Of a DNA stretch of 64,000 nt, positions 47,700 through 60,017 are shown in pieces (the first letter of the stretch is position 1; each line of letters opens with the position of its first letter). The DNA is from Haemonchus contortus (Eukaryota; Nematoda; Chromadorea; Rhabditida; Trichostrongylidae): positions 24,863,155-24,927,154 of the forward strand of contig LS997567.1 in assembly GCA_000469685.2 (NCBI GenBank), given 5' to 3'. The notes beneath the pieces were generated by a model, which worked only from the letters and a program-made list of their open reading frames with translations, had not been told where the DNA came from and did not search any database. The translations under genes and the position numbers were made by a program.

Positions 47700-49279
47700 C
47701 TGTTCAATAATGTCAGGTGAGTCGGCCTTATAAATGTGTGGGATTTTTTTACAAACATCCCTGAAAACTCAACTGATAAGATAAGGATGTTTTTTGAAAC
47801 ACATATTTCATTTTCTTTGTTATGGGGTGCAAAGTCACAAAATGCAACTGGAGTGCTACGCTCGTTCTCATTGGAAATTCTAGCTCTTTTTGATTTGTCA
47901 CTACGGACCCCTGAATATATGGGATCACTGTTCACCACATGTATGTCGGTAGTTTGTATTTAGATAATCAATGGGTTGACTCCCCATACATTCCGTTGGT
48001 ATCGTTGTTGCTTTGTACGTAACTCCTACTCACCAACGCTGGTAGCAGCAGAGATTTCCGGTGAATACCTACATCGTTTTACCAAAAATGAAGTCTGATT
48101 TCCGAAACCTTTCGAACAGACCGATAATTGAAACCAAGTTTCTAAAGTTTAGATGATAATTTTTACGCTCCTTTACAAATAAACAATACATAACAATAGT
48201 GAATCCCCATAATTACAATATCTACAGCGTGATTAGGTTGACTACTAGAGAATCAGAGAACATAAACAAGCAAATGCTTATCCAAAGTATTTTACTGTCT
48301 TAATCTTCTTTTGCAAGCTGTCATTGATAAATAGGTATTAGCCTTTCCTCCAATTAATTTTTATGTTCTTTGTGATGACTAGCGAAATCTGGTTTTTGAG
48401 CTGTTATCAATTACAGGAGAGGATTATGGGTACTGTATGCCTACAAAGATGGGGCATCCCACTAATTCCAGGGTATTTATTATGAACAGTTTACTTTTTT
48501 CATAACTCTCTGTTTAGGTTCATTGATTCTTTTTCGGGGTTTGCAACCAGAATCGAAAACGTTTTTGCTGAGAAGCTCGTTAGAGATTGAAATAATCTTC
48601 TGATCATTTCGAAAAACGAAACCTCATCTTTCACTTGCCAGTGGTGTACTCATGAACAAGAAAAAGCGCCATTTACGGACTGGTTCCCGTTCGAAAGATG
48701 CAAGACTGTGTAGGGAGATTTGAAAAACAAAACAAAACTAATAAACACCAATTTCCTAGTTATGCCTCGGTTTTTCTTCGTGATATTTGGTGACTGTATT
48801 TCTGTCTCTGCTCAATACTATGCCTTGTATTAGACAACCGACAGAGGATAGACATCAATCAGTAGCTGAGAAAGGGGTGAATGCGAATTAGTGATATCGC
48901 AATCTGCTTTTGCTGGAAATGAAAAACAGGTGCGTCATAATCGATTCCTGCAACTAATAAAGTAACAAAAAATATATCGATATCTTTTCGGAAAACATGT
49001 TGAGGGACAGGTTAACATTTAGTTCATTGCTGTCAGCCTGCGAGGGAACGCTAAGGCACTGAGAAAATGATTTCAGCTTTTGAAAGCGGCTGCGTGATGA
49101 GTAAGCAACAACGCAGGTTATTTACGATTTTGATACTGGGCAATCCTGTGCATGCTAAAAAAGTTCAAGTACGATATCTCTTGTGCTTTGCTCACCTCTG
49201 GCCACAGATGGTACTGTTACGCTACAGAAAATTGAAGTCTGACATTTCTTGTGCATTGCTTACCTCTAGCCACAGATAT
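47700..49279. other. Intergenic, no recognised gene
   Basis: A donor-like GTGAGT follows a short open stretch near 48037-48075 on the minus strand, but there is too little to call an exon. Nothing else was recognised. Confidence 0.35.
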
Positions 49280-49288
49280 GGGCGTCAG

Positions 49289-49548
49289 AGGGGACGTGCG
49301 ATTCGTGCGATTCTGGTTGCGCGCGGCAAATTGTGCGGCGAAATTCGCGATGATTCAAACAACTCCTGCGCCTATCATTGGGGCACAAACTTGAAGTAGA
49401 GTACTTTAGTAGGGTCGGACAATTTTACTCACCTACTTAACTTCAAATTTGGGCCCCAGTGGTAAACGCTGCAGTCGTTCAAATCGCACCGAATTTCGCC
49501 GCGCAATTTGCCGCGCGCACCCAGAATCGCACGAATCGCACCACACCC
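49289..49548. mobile_element. Hairpin MITE with 9-bp target duplication
   Basis: Two inverted arms of about 110 bp (about 49290-49398 and 49431-49548) share GTGCGATTCGTGCGATTCTG and GCGCGCGGCAAATTG. Perfect GGGCGTCAG direct repeats flank the element at 49280-49288 and 49549-49557. A 9-bp duplication suggests Mutator-type mobilisation. Confidence 0.85.
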
Positions 49549-49599
49549 GGGCGTCAGTTCGAGAAATGTTTTTCTTGGGATCGCTTATGACCATATTTA

Positions 49600-49905
49600 A
49601 TCGTCTACTCGTCCTTATCGGGACTCCATCTTACGAGGGAAGGATACTTGGTTGCAGTGACCGTTCAAGATGAGATGTATACCCACGTAGGTCGAACGCT
49701 GATCTCAAATCTTGTTCCAAATCTGCTAAACGATTCTAGGAACAAAGTTACGGGACAGATACCTCCCTGTATTATATTACTGCACCGAACGGAACACCTA
49801 GACCAGCGAAGCCGAAACTGTGCAACGATGGCGCAACTGGTAGGACTGTGGATTGGTAGGCATGACATCAAGGTTCGATTCCTTGATGCATGTGCTCGTT
49901 TTGCT
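49600..49905 (+). repeat. tRNA-related (SINE-like) repeat, better copy
   Basis: GATGGCGCAACTGGTAGGA (about 49828) fits a tRNA A-box, and GGTTCGATTCC (about 49872) a B-box. CAAGG-TTCGATT-CCTTG forms a perfect T-arm. No acceptor stem pairs around it, so it is a tRNA-derived sequence, not a tRNA gene. The upstream 200 bp matches the copy at 3480-3790. Confidence 0.6.
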
Positions 49906-50044
49906 TTTCCATGAAATGCGTCCTAAACGCGTGCAAAACGTTCTTAGGCCAAATATTGGGCATCTACAGGGCTGCCTCACAATTTAGGACTCCGGGTAAT
50001 AGTAATCTAATCAAATTTTTTACCACTACTGACCAATACGTATA

Positions 50045-50570
50045 CAGTAGCGCTCAAAAGTGTTCGGTGAAATGCTTTGACGCTTTTTCGTTCATAACTT
50101 TTTTGTTAGTAGACCAAATCGCGCAAAATTTGGATATGTTTAACCAGAGCATATTTCGCCCTACCCAACCCTATTTCACTGCAAGGCTGCAATATCCACA
50201 GGTAGAGCAAGGTGTTCGTTGCGGTAGCAGATTTTGCTGAAAGTAAAGTTGTTGACGTCTGCACTTATTTGCAAATTATGTGCGTTTTTCTCATCTACAG
50301 TGTTTGGCATTACCGCTCGTACATTTTAGACGTGACAGAAAGGAAAGAGATTCTAGAAAGACCATCATCTGTATTTGCAGTCAATTTTATTTTCATGCCC
50401 TTTGGAATATCTGGAACATGATCAGATTGCAGGTTAATAGTGGTAAATATTCACAATACACCCACGCTCCAAATATAGAAATTTCGCATTAATAGGTCCA
50501 GTAGGAAAGGAGTTACGACTGAAAAGTACGGCTGATGAACCATTTCACCGAAGACTTTTGAGCGCTACTG
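50045..50570. mobile_element. TA-flanked MITE, second copy (526 bp)
   Basis: Same family as 21545-22071 in opposite orientation. Inverted ends CAGTAGCGCTCAAAAG are flanked by TA (50043-50044 and 50571-50572). A 70-codon frame at 50212-50421 aligns with the frame in the other copies (for example SKVVDVCTY, MCVFLIY and ISGT are shared). Confidence 0.95.
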
Positions 50571-50572
50571 TA

Positions 50573-51498
50573 CATACGAAGCCTTAATACCTCACTCGTC
50601 GTCGTCTGTTCTTTTGAGTATTGTGTGGGTATCATGTCATAGTACCACAATAAAACAAAAAGAAACACGCGTGTGCGTACTGAACTATCTATTTATTTAT
50701 TTGTTTACTTTGCGTTCAAGAGTTGACCTCTAATACAATGTCGTTGAGGCGAGGCATGAGGTACTCAGACATAGATTACGTCGAGCTAGATTACTTTTTA
50801 AAAATCTGTAACAAGAGGAATTCAAACAAACCGCAACCACACCTACCTATTGTCAATGAGGAATATCAACAATAAAAATGTTAAGTGAGAACTATCAGCA
50901 ATAAAATTGAGTGAACCAGCCCAAGAAAAGACACGAAGATTACCAGCCAGCAGTGATTGCTCCTAACTGCGGAAGGGAGCGGTTCATAGGAAAAGAGGTC
51001 TCAGAACAACTCATGCTCATTTTCTTGAAAAGATCCGCAACCCACGCATACGCCTACTATGACGGCTAGTCGCCTTGTATGAGGTCGTAGTTGCTCAACG
51101 AACGTTCAAAGCTTCGATAGCCCATGAGGTAACGTCCAGCTAGGTAAATGTTGAGATACGGACCATGTAACAGTAGTAGTTACGACTGAGGCTGGCAATC
51201 ATTGAACCTCCAAGTTACATACAATCAGTTAACGCAAATTCAAAACTCATCTATGTCACCTTTTTATAAAAGCCATGAAAGAAGTAAGGATTGTAGTGGG
51301 TCAGGGACAAAGAGAGCCTTATTCTTGTGAGCGCCGAAGGTATCATGGGATAAAGTCGAAACATTTCCAAAAAAACAGATTGTCCAAAAGTTCCAATAAG
51401 TTGAGATTTTCTTGAGTAAGTGCGCAGATTGACTTGAATTGACTAGTCCCAACAGATTCGAAGGCAGTGGCTCTCACCATTTGACTATCCCGAGTATC
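50573..51498. other. Intergenic, no recognised feature
   Basis: Nothing supported by motif or repeat comparison. Confidence 0.4.
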
Positions 51499-52170
51499 AA
51501 AGGCACCGTTCACGGTAATTTTGGGTAATCCAGAATATGATGAAAAATGAAAGACAAGATCGAAACTAGTGCGACTGAGGTGAAGAAACTGCGTGCATCG
51601 GTGTTTCCAAAGTGAAGAAGGCTTCGAAAAAACGTTAAAAAGGGGGCTAGACGAGAATGAAACCAGAAAAATGAAGAAGAGTGGGGTGTACGGACGAGCT
51701 AAACAGGGTGTTTCACTGCGCGCGTGTGGGTCATGGTGCGAATAACAGACAATGGTAAGAAAAAAAAATCATTCACTTGTAAGCATAAATAAACTTAAAA
51801 ACCCTAGTGACAGCAAAAGTAGCTCACCTTTTTCAGCCTCTAGGAGTAGGAAATTAAATAAGGGATCGCGGCAGCAAAAAGAAAAACAGAGGAAAAAAGA
51901 ATGGGAGAAAAATGTAGCCTCATCACTCGGCGATTAGCTGATTGTGCGTGGGTCCTAAAACGAATGATAGCAATCTGTATTGTCTCGACACTCGTCTAAC
52001 GTGACACCGATCGAGGGGCGGGAACGCGAACTACGGCAACAACAGGGCTACCACTATGCCTTGGACGTCGAGATTGGGGGAGTGAGAGGGTCCCTTCTAC
52101 AACCCATGGCGGCCGCTGAGTAATAATAAGGTAAGGACTCAATAACTTTTTTATCGTGAACGGTGCCTTT
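51499..52170. mobile_element. Possible MITE with 16-bp inverted ends
   Basis: The sequence at 51499-51514, beginning AAAGGCACCG, is the exact reverse complement of 52155-52170. A one-mismatch version of the end also occurs at 37158. No target duplication was recognised, and the interior is non-coding. Confidence 0.5.
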
Positions 52171-53003
52171 AAACTGATGACCTTTAGATTTCGACACCAT
52201 TTTGCCGTCCTGAGAATGTTGACAGAACACGCTTCGTCGTCTAAAAGTTGGTCTCTAGGTTCAGTAAATTGAAGACTCGATACGTACATAGTTCATCCTC
52301 AACGATTTAAATGGTAGCTTCGAGTTGCAGGGCTCTTCCTCATTCCGTCGTCATCTTAATCAATTAACTACCGAGAGCTATAAGTGCTTTTCCGACCGCG
52401 TGTTTTCAAGTAGAATTGCTGATCTTTCCAACTGTAGATTTATCGCTAATCCAGGATAATTGTTAATTGCTTGCAGCTTTAGCGATTCCTTTCTGGCGCA
52501 CCAGCTCGAAAATTTTCAAAACGGAGGCGTCCCTTGGTGATTTGTGAACTTCCACTTTAGAACTGGAGTAATAGCCAAGTAATATCAGTTGGTGATCACC
52601 TAGGTGTTCATTTCATGAGTTTTCTTGCTCCACGGCATTATCCACGCTCTCGAAAACAACAGCATCTGGCGTGGAGACACAGTGGTTCAATCCTTGTAGT
52701 ATTTCGGAATAACAGCCAGTCAAGCCAAAATCAAAGATGACGTGATCTATTCGAAGAGTAACTCTCGAATTCAACGCTAATAAGGGGTCTTTTGGAGCAG
52801 TGAATCACTCTGCGTGGTGTTGTGGGGAGCGCTCATTATGATGGAACCTTGAGGTAGATGATCCATCACAGTTATGTCTTTCGATAATGGAGCGAGTGTG
52901 GTCTGATTCGAAGGTTACTAGCACCATTTTATCAAGTCTTTTGATTGTTGAAGTTTCTTCAAATTAGCGTCATAATTCATTTATTTCATACACAAGGATT
53001 CTT
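52171..53003. other. Downstream flank of the second lectin gene
   Basis: No coding feature recognised. The 3' UTR of the lectin gene presumably lies here. Confidence 0.35.
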
Positions 53004-55854
53004 TTAGATTTCTGACTCGTCGTTGCTCAACTGGAACGGGCAGTATTTGGTCGAGTCACATGGTTTCTTTTGACAGATGTGGAAATAGTCGTTTTCGCAG
53101 TCATCAGCAAACCACGCAGTTCTGAAGCAGTAAGTGATTGAATCGCTTTTAATTAGTGTTGTTTGAACGAACTACATACATATCTGAAAAAGCACAAGGA
53201 GAGGAAAGATTATTAGCTGAATTTAGCCCGTCGATGTAGTAATTTTTCATGTTTGGTTGACTGTTTATACTTTGTGCAGATTCAGGGTTACACACTCCCA
53301 CAGTTTCCAACTATTTTGAAATTACCGTCGGTCTAGCGCAGCTGCCGCGCCGTTTCTTCTATTAATTTTCCAGAAACAATTATTCCCCACAATTCAAGTC
53401 TTCCATACCGCCGTTGTACACATTTCATATTAATCATCAGGCGCAGCTACAGTTCAATATAGTTTCCTTTCAATATGCAATAACTTTCCCTTCCATGCTG
53501 CTTTATCTCCCTTTCCACCATCTTCGAGCTGTTCCACAGAGTTTTTTTCTACCCCTCTTAGCCGCAAGTATTTTCATCTTCATTCGTTCCTCCTGCGTGG
53601 GAGGGCCACCAACAGGATACTTAATGTAGCATCATTGGATGTTATTCATCGGAACTAGTTCGTTAAAGAGTACGAAAACTTTGGAATGAACTTACTTGTT
53701 ATTGGCGTTCTTCTGCATGTAGACACAATCGCCCCTGCCACTAATTGGATGGCCTTTCGCCCATTTTGTGAACCTACCAAACCTTAAAAAAGAGCGTATA
53801 TTGCAAGTTGATGTGTTTCCGCAAACTCATACAACTTGATGGATTTGCTGGTCGCACTGCAGGTAGCTGACATAATTGGCGAGCTCAGCATGTACAACCG
53901 TGTACCTCTGCAAAAGGCATTTGGACAGTATCGAAAAGGTCGTCGTAACATGACTACTTTCCAGTGTTCGCGTCATCCCAGCCGATCCGGTTTTGAAGCC
54001 CTTACCAGCTCTGTCTAGGTCGTTTTTTGACCCCGACAGGTCCCCATATGCTAACCATGTAAACTCAGGTTCATCCTGGAAGGAAGTTCAGGAAACCGTT
54101 TCCAATGTGAACTATGCCTTCAAAGTATAGCAGGTAGCTGTAGGCTGGGTGACGCGTCGCAATGATGCTTCTGCGTCTATCTATTCACCGCACGATGTTT
54201 TAATTATAATACAGCTAAACGCTGAATCTTCCCAAGCGCTGCACTGACGTGGAATATGCCCAACGTTTCTCAAGTACTGCCTTGATATTGTATCCCTGTA
54301 AACGTCCATCTCGCGAATTTTTCTATTTTCTAGAAATAGGGCACACTATAAACTTGCTATACGGAGCTCGATAGTGACGACCATTATCCTAGACTTCAAC
54401 TTTATAGAAGAAGGAATTTTCTTATAACTCACTGAGAAACCGTCTGGCCACATCCAATCGTTGCCTTTCCATTCCAGTCCCAGCCAGAAGTTTGGTCTTC
54501 GGTGGAACCACTGAAATGAGTGAATTTCAAACTTCTCGATACCTTTACTACATTTTTGATGCTGATTGATCTTGTTATCCAGCGCATTTACTTTTTTTCC
54601 AATGAGATGAACTTTTTGAAAGGCTCCTTTGGCAGCGTAAATCTCCTGTGAAAAAAAGCGAATGGCAGTATGTGCGAATTCCGTTGGATAGATCATTTGG
54701 AGCAGAGTGTGTTGGAACTCTGCTTTTAGTTATGTGTAGCTCCTTATGTGGACTGCATTCTGCCCGCTGTTAGTTTTTAACGTGTCCCTGGCATTGTTTA
54801 TAGCGGAAACTTGAATCTATGAGTGATTTGGATTCGAGATTTGCATGGGAATTATCGAGCAGAGTCCGCGCGACCCGAGCGTATCGTGCCAGTAGATTAG
54901 TAGCAATAACAAGTTGCTCGAGCCATGCTGCTGAGGATCCTTATGAACCTATAGGGACGTTTCATCTAGTCCAAGAGTGTGCTCAGCTCGAGAAGTTAAG
55001 GACCGAAACAGGGACCGACTTATCTATCTTAGTGTTCACAGGAACTTTGTGCAAAAATCTTCAGAGCCATAAGAGGCGGAGCAGAAGCACAAGAGCAGCA
55101 GAAGAAGTTCTGCTAGCTTCTCAGGTCCAACATGTCGCTGCGCGCCCATGAAGATGGCATTGGGACGACCTATACGTATAGGTTATACCGCCACTGTCCT
55201 GTCTTCATTTTTTTGACCAGATCCATTCCAGGCCAATGCCTTTGTTTCTAGGAAAGTAAGAACTGAACCTGAATTGGTTTGACCAAAAAAAAAATGTGGA
55301 AGTCCTCATAATGAACGAAAGGGCAAATGAACCGCATGAAACTGCAAGTTTTACATTTGGTTACTAGTTTGCATTACATTATTCGGTAATTAACGTCAAG
55401 TTTGAGAATTTACAGAACAAGTCAATGACATGTGTAATGGTTTACCATAACATAATACGTTGGCCGCCAAACTGTTACGTTAGGGCTGGGAATTCATAAA
55501 CAGGATGCTTTTCTTTACTTCCTAGTTCATTACACTCAATTGCTTCGCGATATCCCCTGTTGACTCAAGGTGCTTCTGACGCACTCCCATCCATGAAGAA
55601 TACTTTTTTTCAGTCACGATGCATGAGATGCCATAGTACTCCCTTTTATATTATAGTAGTTTCATCTCCTGTTTGTTCATCGTAACATTAAAACCAGTCA
55701 TTCCCGACCAGGCTGTAACCCCACTATAGAGTTTAATGCAAAATATAGGAGTGGCATAATGCTTACACTTCGTCAGAAACGCGTCCTTCCTGAGGTCCTC
55801 ATCGACAGCGAGTATACCGTCATTTTTTCGGTGACATGTCCTTCTGGCTAACAT
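53004..55854 (-). CDS. C-type lectin domain protein, four exons recognised, partial
   Basis: Exons on the minus strand, 5' to 3': 55767-55854 (ARRTCHRKNDGILAVDEDLR, the first Cys/helix part of a C-type lectin), 54433-54510 (FWLGLEWKGNDWMWPDG), about 53696-53773 (FTKWAKGHPISGRGDCVYM) and 53004-53121 (TAWFADDCENDYFHICQ and the stop at 53004). Donors GTAAGC, GTGAGT and GTAAGT and acceptor TTTCAG/CTTCAG fit. The last two exons join in phase. The phases between the first three do not all agree, so an exon is missed, a boundary is off, or the gene is damaged. The lectin fold binds carbohydrate or other ligands outside the cell. No EPN or QPD sugar motif is seen. The first exon and signal peptide are missing, possibly lost at the N gap upstream. 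Confidence 0.75.
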
Positions 55855-56490
55855 CTGTAAAGATCATGCCTCAATCAAAGAATAATAATCCAAATGAGCA
55901 TAATTCTAGTTTGTACCCTTGTCATTATAAAAAGTTTCTTCCAATTTAGTCCATAGTAGGTTGTTTGACACATTTGAATACCTCAGAATCAAAATACTAA
56001 CCATGCCCACAAATGATCACAGGTAGTTTTACTTCCAGAATTAGCTAGTCTTTCCTGACTACCTGACTGACTATAAAGCTTTGTTATCTACGACGATTTC
56101 CTCTCATCTTGAAATAAAATGGCGGACCGACTTTCCTATCACTCACCCTGAGGTCGGCGGTTTTTTGAAACGTTGAGAAACTGTTCCGATTAGGGAAATG
56201 ACATCGCCATTCGGCCCATTTCCCCCTACCTTTTACTGCTTTTTTTTTTTCGAAAGGAAAATTCTTTGGGACACAGCTCATGGCAATATTGGGGCTTCTT
56301 TTGAGACCAGTGGAAGTGTAAATCTAGAGTAATGCAAAAGTGGTGAAGGTAACGCGGGAAATCGGCTTGTTGTGAGAGATGTGAACCTTCAAATAAGTAA
56401 GTTGGGAAGTGGCCGTAAATGTGACCACAAATAATGTATAGAGAGGGGTACTTGGAGGAGCTGTCCTGATGTGTGTGCCATTGCGTACAA
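55855..56490. other. Upstream flank of the second lectin gene to the gap
   Basis: No first exon could be identified. A donor-like GGTGAGTG occurs near 56145 on the minus strand. Confidence 0.3.
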
Positions 56491-56500
56491 NNNNNNNNNN
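56491..56500. other. Assembly gap (10 N)
   Basis: Ten N characters. The sequence to the right is a near-identical repeat of 18557 onward. Confidence 1.
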
Positions 56501-56646
56501 GACGATTCTTTTGCTCGTCGAAATTGCTGTTGTGGTAGCGTTGACAATTACATTTGAAGCTTTCTCCGTGAGTTACGGAAGGGTGGCTGACGCACGTTTT
56601 GCTGGTCTGAAGCGATTTCCCCTTCTATAGCTCCAATGTAAAGGCT

Positions 56647-57680
56647 TTACTTTTTTCGCTCACACGCCTCACATGCATTGCGTGTCCATGTAAGGCGTTC
56701 ACTCTTGATTCGACTTTCCGCCTTTGTCCGTGTGCTATAATACGGTGTCAACGTCAAGTGAGCAATATAAAATTTGCGAGTGGCCTCGTAGAACGCTTTC
56801 ACTTGGCTCGCCGAGTATGTATGTAGGTGTAATCCAGAATTGTTCACTACGATATTGCAGGGGTGATGAGGAGAATTCTCTTCGGCTTCTGTCATAAGTA
56901 GACATTTGATTCGTGTGCCCAGTTTAGGACGTTGTGCAATCGTTTCCTCACATATGTCCCTCAATTCGTCCGTTGCTTTTGGCCATCGAGCTTTGTCTCG
57001 GGGGATCCCCAGAACGAAGAGCTCAACGCCATCTGAGACCATACCCAGCATAAGCTGCCACGCCTGGGCCCATGCTGCAGTGGCGAACGCTTTGGAAGCA
57101 CTGAACAACACTACAGCGGAAAACTCGTCCTGACACCATGTCTCCTTCACTTCATCCGGTTTAGCATATACTCTTACGAGCTGACAGTGCGACTGAATTG
57201 AGTATATGTGTTCCTTGAAATCGCACGGTAACGGTACCAGCGTCTTTTTAGGAGGCAGCTCTCCATAAAGTTACAGTCCAAGGATGTGCACGAGCCCAGT
57301 TACACGCATAGTCAAAAAGGCTCGGTAAGTCATGTGGATCGCCAGGAAAGCGACTTGGGTGTGTCACACAGATGGTGCTCTGTAGCATATCTCGTCTGCA
57401 TGCTCTGCATCACGTGCAGACATTTCGCCGAGAAGAACGAAATGGTGAATCCGAGTCCACTTGGCGATAAGTGTCGTATTCCGGGTCCAAGATACGGGCC
57501 ATTTGCATTCCCGAAGATATGTGTTTGCGACATGATTGTGGCCATGTGGGCGAGCTTGAACACGCAGTCAAATGTGAGGTCATCTATTGGGGATATTCCG
57601 CATCCCCGCATATCCCATGCCACGTCATATTCGTGGAACAAGGAAGCCGTTGTCCATCGATTGAGAGTCCTCCTGGGCAA
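56647..57680 (-). pseudogene. Gypsy post-integrase frames (copy 2)
   Basis: The frames 56647-57150 and 57330-57680 are the same at protein level as 18703-19206 and 19386-19736. Confidence 0.5.
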
Positions 57681-57686
57681 ATAAAA

Positions 57687-58890
57687 TCAACGTGTAGCGG
57701 GTTCATCTTCGTGATCGAAAACTCTGGAAATAAACTGATTACGAATCATGTTGCAGTGATTACACTTCGACTTGCTTCTTCGACCACCTCGACCGCAGAA
57801 TCCTTTCGTTCCGAGGGGAGTATCGTCAATCATGGGTGGTATTTTGATCAGATAATCCCACTGTACTCTTACTGGTTCCTTGTTTTGGCCTATCAAGGTC
57901 ACTAGGGCTGAGTTTGCGCTACTCTCAAATACTCTATACGGCCCCGATCAATCAGTGGTCAACTTTGGGTGAGGTACCTTTCCTTTCTCAGATGGGATTT
58001 TTACGCAGACACGATCTCCTTCCTTGATAGGTACCACCCTGAGTTCTGAACCTTCTGTCGTACTGCTCCTTCATCTTCTTACGGTATTACTCTGAGTTGG
58101 AAATGATGCATTCCCGCGCAAGCTTCAACCCTGATAAAAACTCGGTTTTATAGTGATCGTAGTCCACCGTACAGGCTGAAAGGTGTTCTCTAGGTATGAC
58201 TCGTGATGGATACTTGGAGTCCTGCCCATAGAATAATACTCTCCGGTTGCCTCATGCGGGCATGCATTGTAGGCATAAACGACAGTGGGGAGGATAACAT
58301 CCCATTCTGCTGGCACTACTGTTTTCTTCTTCAACATGTGAATAATGGTTCCATTTACCCTCTCAGTTATTCCATTTCCTCTGGGGCAATAACCTTTGGT
58401 GAACTGTTGCTTAGTGCCCATTATTTCACATAGAGCGGTAACGACAGAGTTCTCAAATTCAGTTCCACGATCTGAGAGTACTGTTTCTGGCCATCTTCCT
58501 GCGACGCAAATCCAGTGACTGAAAAGAACTTCTGTCACTGTTTCTGCTCTTTTGTCGGCACTGGGTAGGCCCCGAGGTATTTTGTGAAATGGTCTATTAT
58601 CGTGACTATGTATCTGAACCCGCGACTCGATAAGCCCATCTCGAGCAAGTCAATACCAACTATTTCGAACGACCTAGAAGCTATAACCGGATTTAGCGGA
58701 GGAGTATGTGTGTGTACTTATGTGTGTTATGCACAAAGCACTTTTGGCATTTTTTGGGACCATTTTGCGATGTCCTGTCTCATCCCTGGCCAATGACATT
58801 TTCCTAGCATTGAAATGCCCACCCATAGTTCCATGGTGCGCTTCTGTAAAAAGTTCGCGTCTTTTGCTCCGGGGTATGGACGTTCACTAT
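57687..58890 (-). pseudogene. Gypsy integrase, frame-broken (copy 2)
   Basis: LSDRGTEF and ITERVNG lie in the frame 58125-58538. The GPYRVF module and its preceding in-frame TGA are kept. An extra base near 58877 distinguishes it from copy 1 in the zinc-binding region. Confidence 0.85.
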
Positions 58891-58932
58891 GAGGCCGTTT
58901 TCCCGAATAAGGCGTAGTCCTCCATCACTGAT

Positions 58933-59490
58933 TTAAAAATCAGCTGAAGTCAACTTTCTACCGTGGTGCCTAATTGGGATGTCATGTTCCTTACGCGCTT
59001 CTATTGAGTCAATTATCGACTTGAAATCTTCGTCATTTCTGAGTTCCTGGAGCCAGTCAGAATCTTTTACGAGTGCCACTACCTTCTCTCCGGCATGTTT
59101 GGCTATACCCATGTCATGTTCTGATACCGTCCCTCTCGAAAGGGCGTCTGCCACGTTATTCGCCGCGCCTTTTACGTACTCGATTTCCAGATCGTATCGT
59201 TGAAGCTCTAGGGACCATCTCAATACCCTCGGTGAGATGTTAGCACGCTTGAATAGCGAAGTCAAGGCGCTATGATCTGTTCTTACAATGGTATGCACTC
59301 CGTAAATGAAATAGTGGAACTTCTTCACTGCAAACATCACGCCAAGCGCTTTCAAATCTGTAATGTGGTAGTTCTTTTCGGCTCGAGATAACCCTCTAGA
59401 CGCAAAATATAATATAAAGGATGGATTAGTTTGTCGTCTCCCTCCTGAGCCAGAACCGCGCCAAGTCCGCTACGACTCGCATCAGTATAC
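58933..59490 (-). pseudogene. Gypsy RNase H domain (copy 2)
   Basis: The frame 58933-59355 is identical at protein level to copy 1 (RTDHSALTSLF, NNVADALSR). Confidence 0.88.
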
Positions 59491-60015
59491 AGTAGCGCTC
59501 AAAAGTCTTCGGTGAAATAGTTCTTCAGCCGTACTTTTCAGTCGTAACTTCTTTCCTACTGGATCTAATCAAGCGAAATTTCTATATTCGGAGTGTGGAT
59601 GTATTGTGAGTATTTACCACTATTAACCTGCAATCTAATCACGTTCCAGATATTTCAGAGAGCATGAACTTAAAATCGACTGAAAATACAGATGATAGTC
59701 CTCCTAGAATCTCTTTCCATTTTATCATGTCAAAACTGTACGAGCGGTAACGCCGAATACAATAGATGAGAAAAACGCACATAAGGTGCGAATAAGTGCA
59801 AACGTCAACAACCTTACTTTGAGCTGAATCTGCTACCGCGACAAACACCTTGCTCTATCTGTGGATATTGCAGCTTTGCAGTGAAATGGGGTCGGGTAGA
59901 GTGAAATATGCTCTAGTTAATTATATCCAAATTTCACTCGATTTGGTCTACTAACAAAAAAGTTATGAACGAAAAAGCGTCGAAGCATTTCACCGAAGAC
60001 TTTTGAGCGCTACTG
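59490..60015. mobile_element. TA-flanked MITE, third copy
   Basis: This is the same insertion as 21545-22071, carried along in the duplicated block. It is one base shorter. Confidence 0.95.
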
Positions 60016-60017
60016 TA

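Noticed and set aside
49828..49900. Functional tRNA gene
   Set aside because: A D-arm-like and a perfect T-arm are present, but no 7-bp acceptor stem or clear anticodon arm pairs around them.
54819..55151. 110-codon plus-strand frame as a gene
   Set aside because: It lies antisense within the intron of the lectin gene, with no recognisable domain and no splice or promoter evidence.
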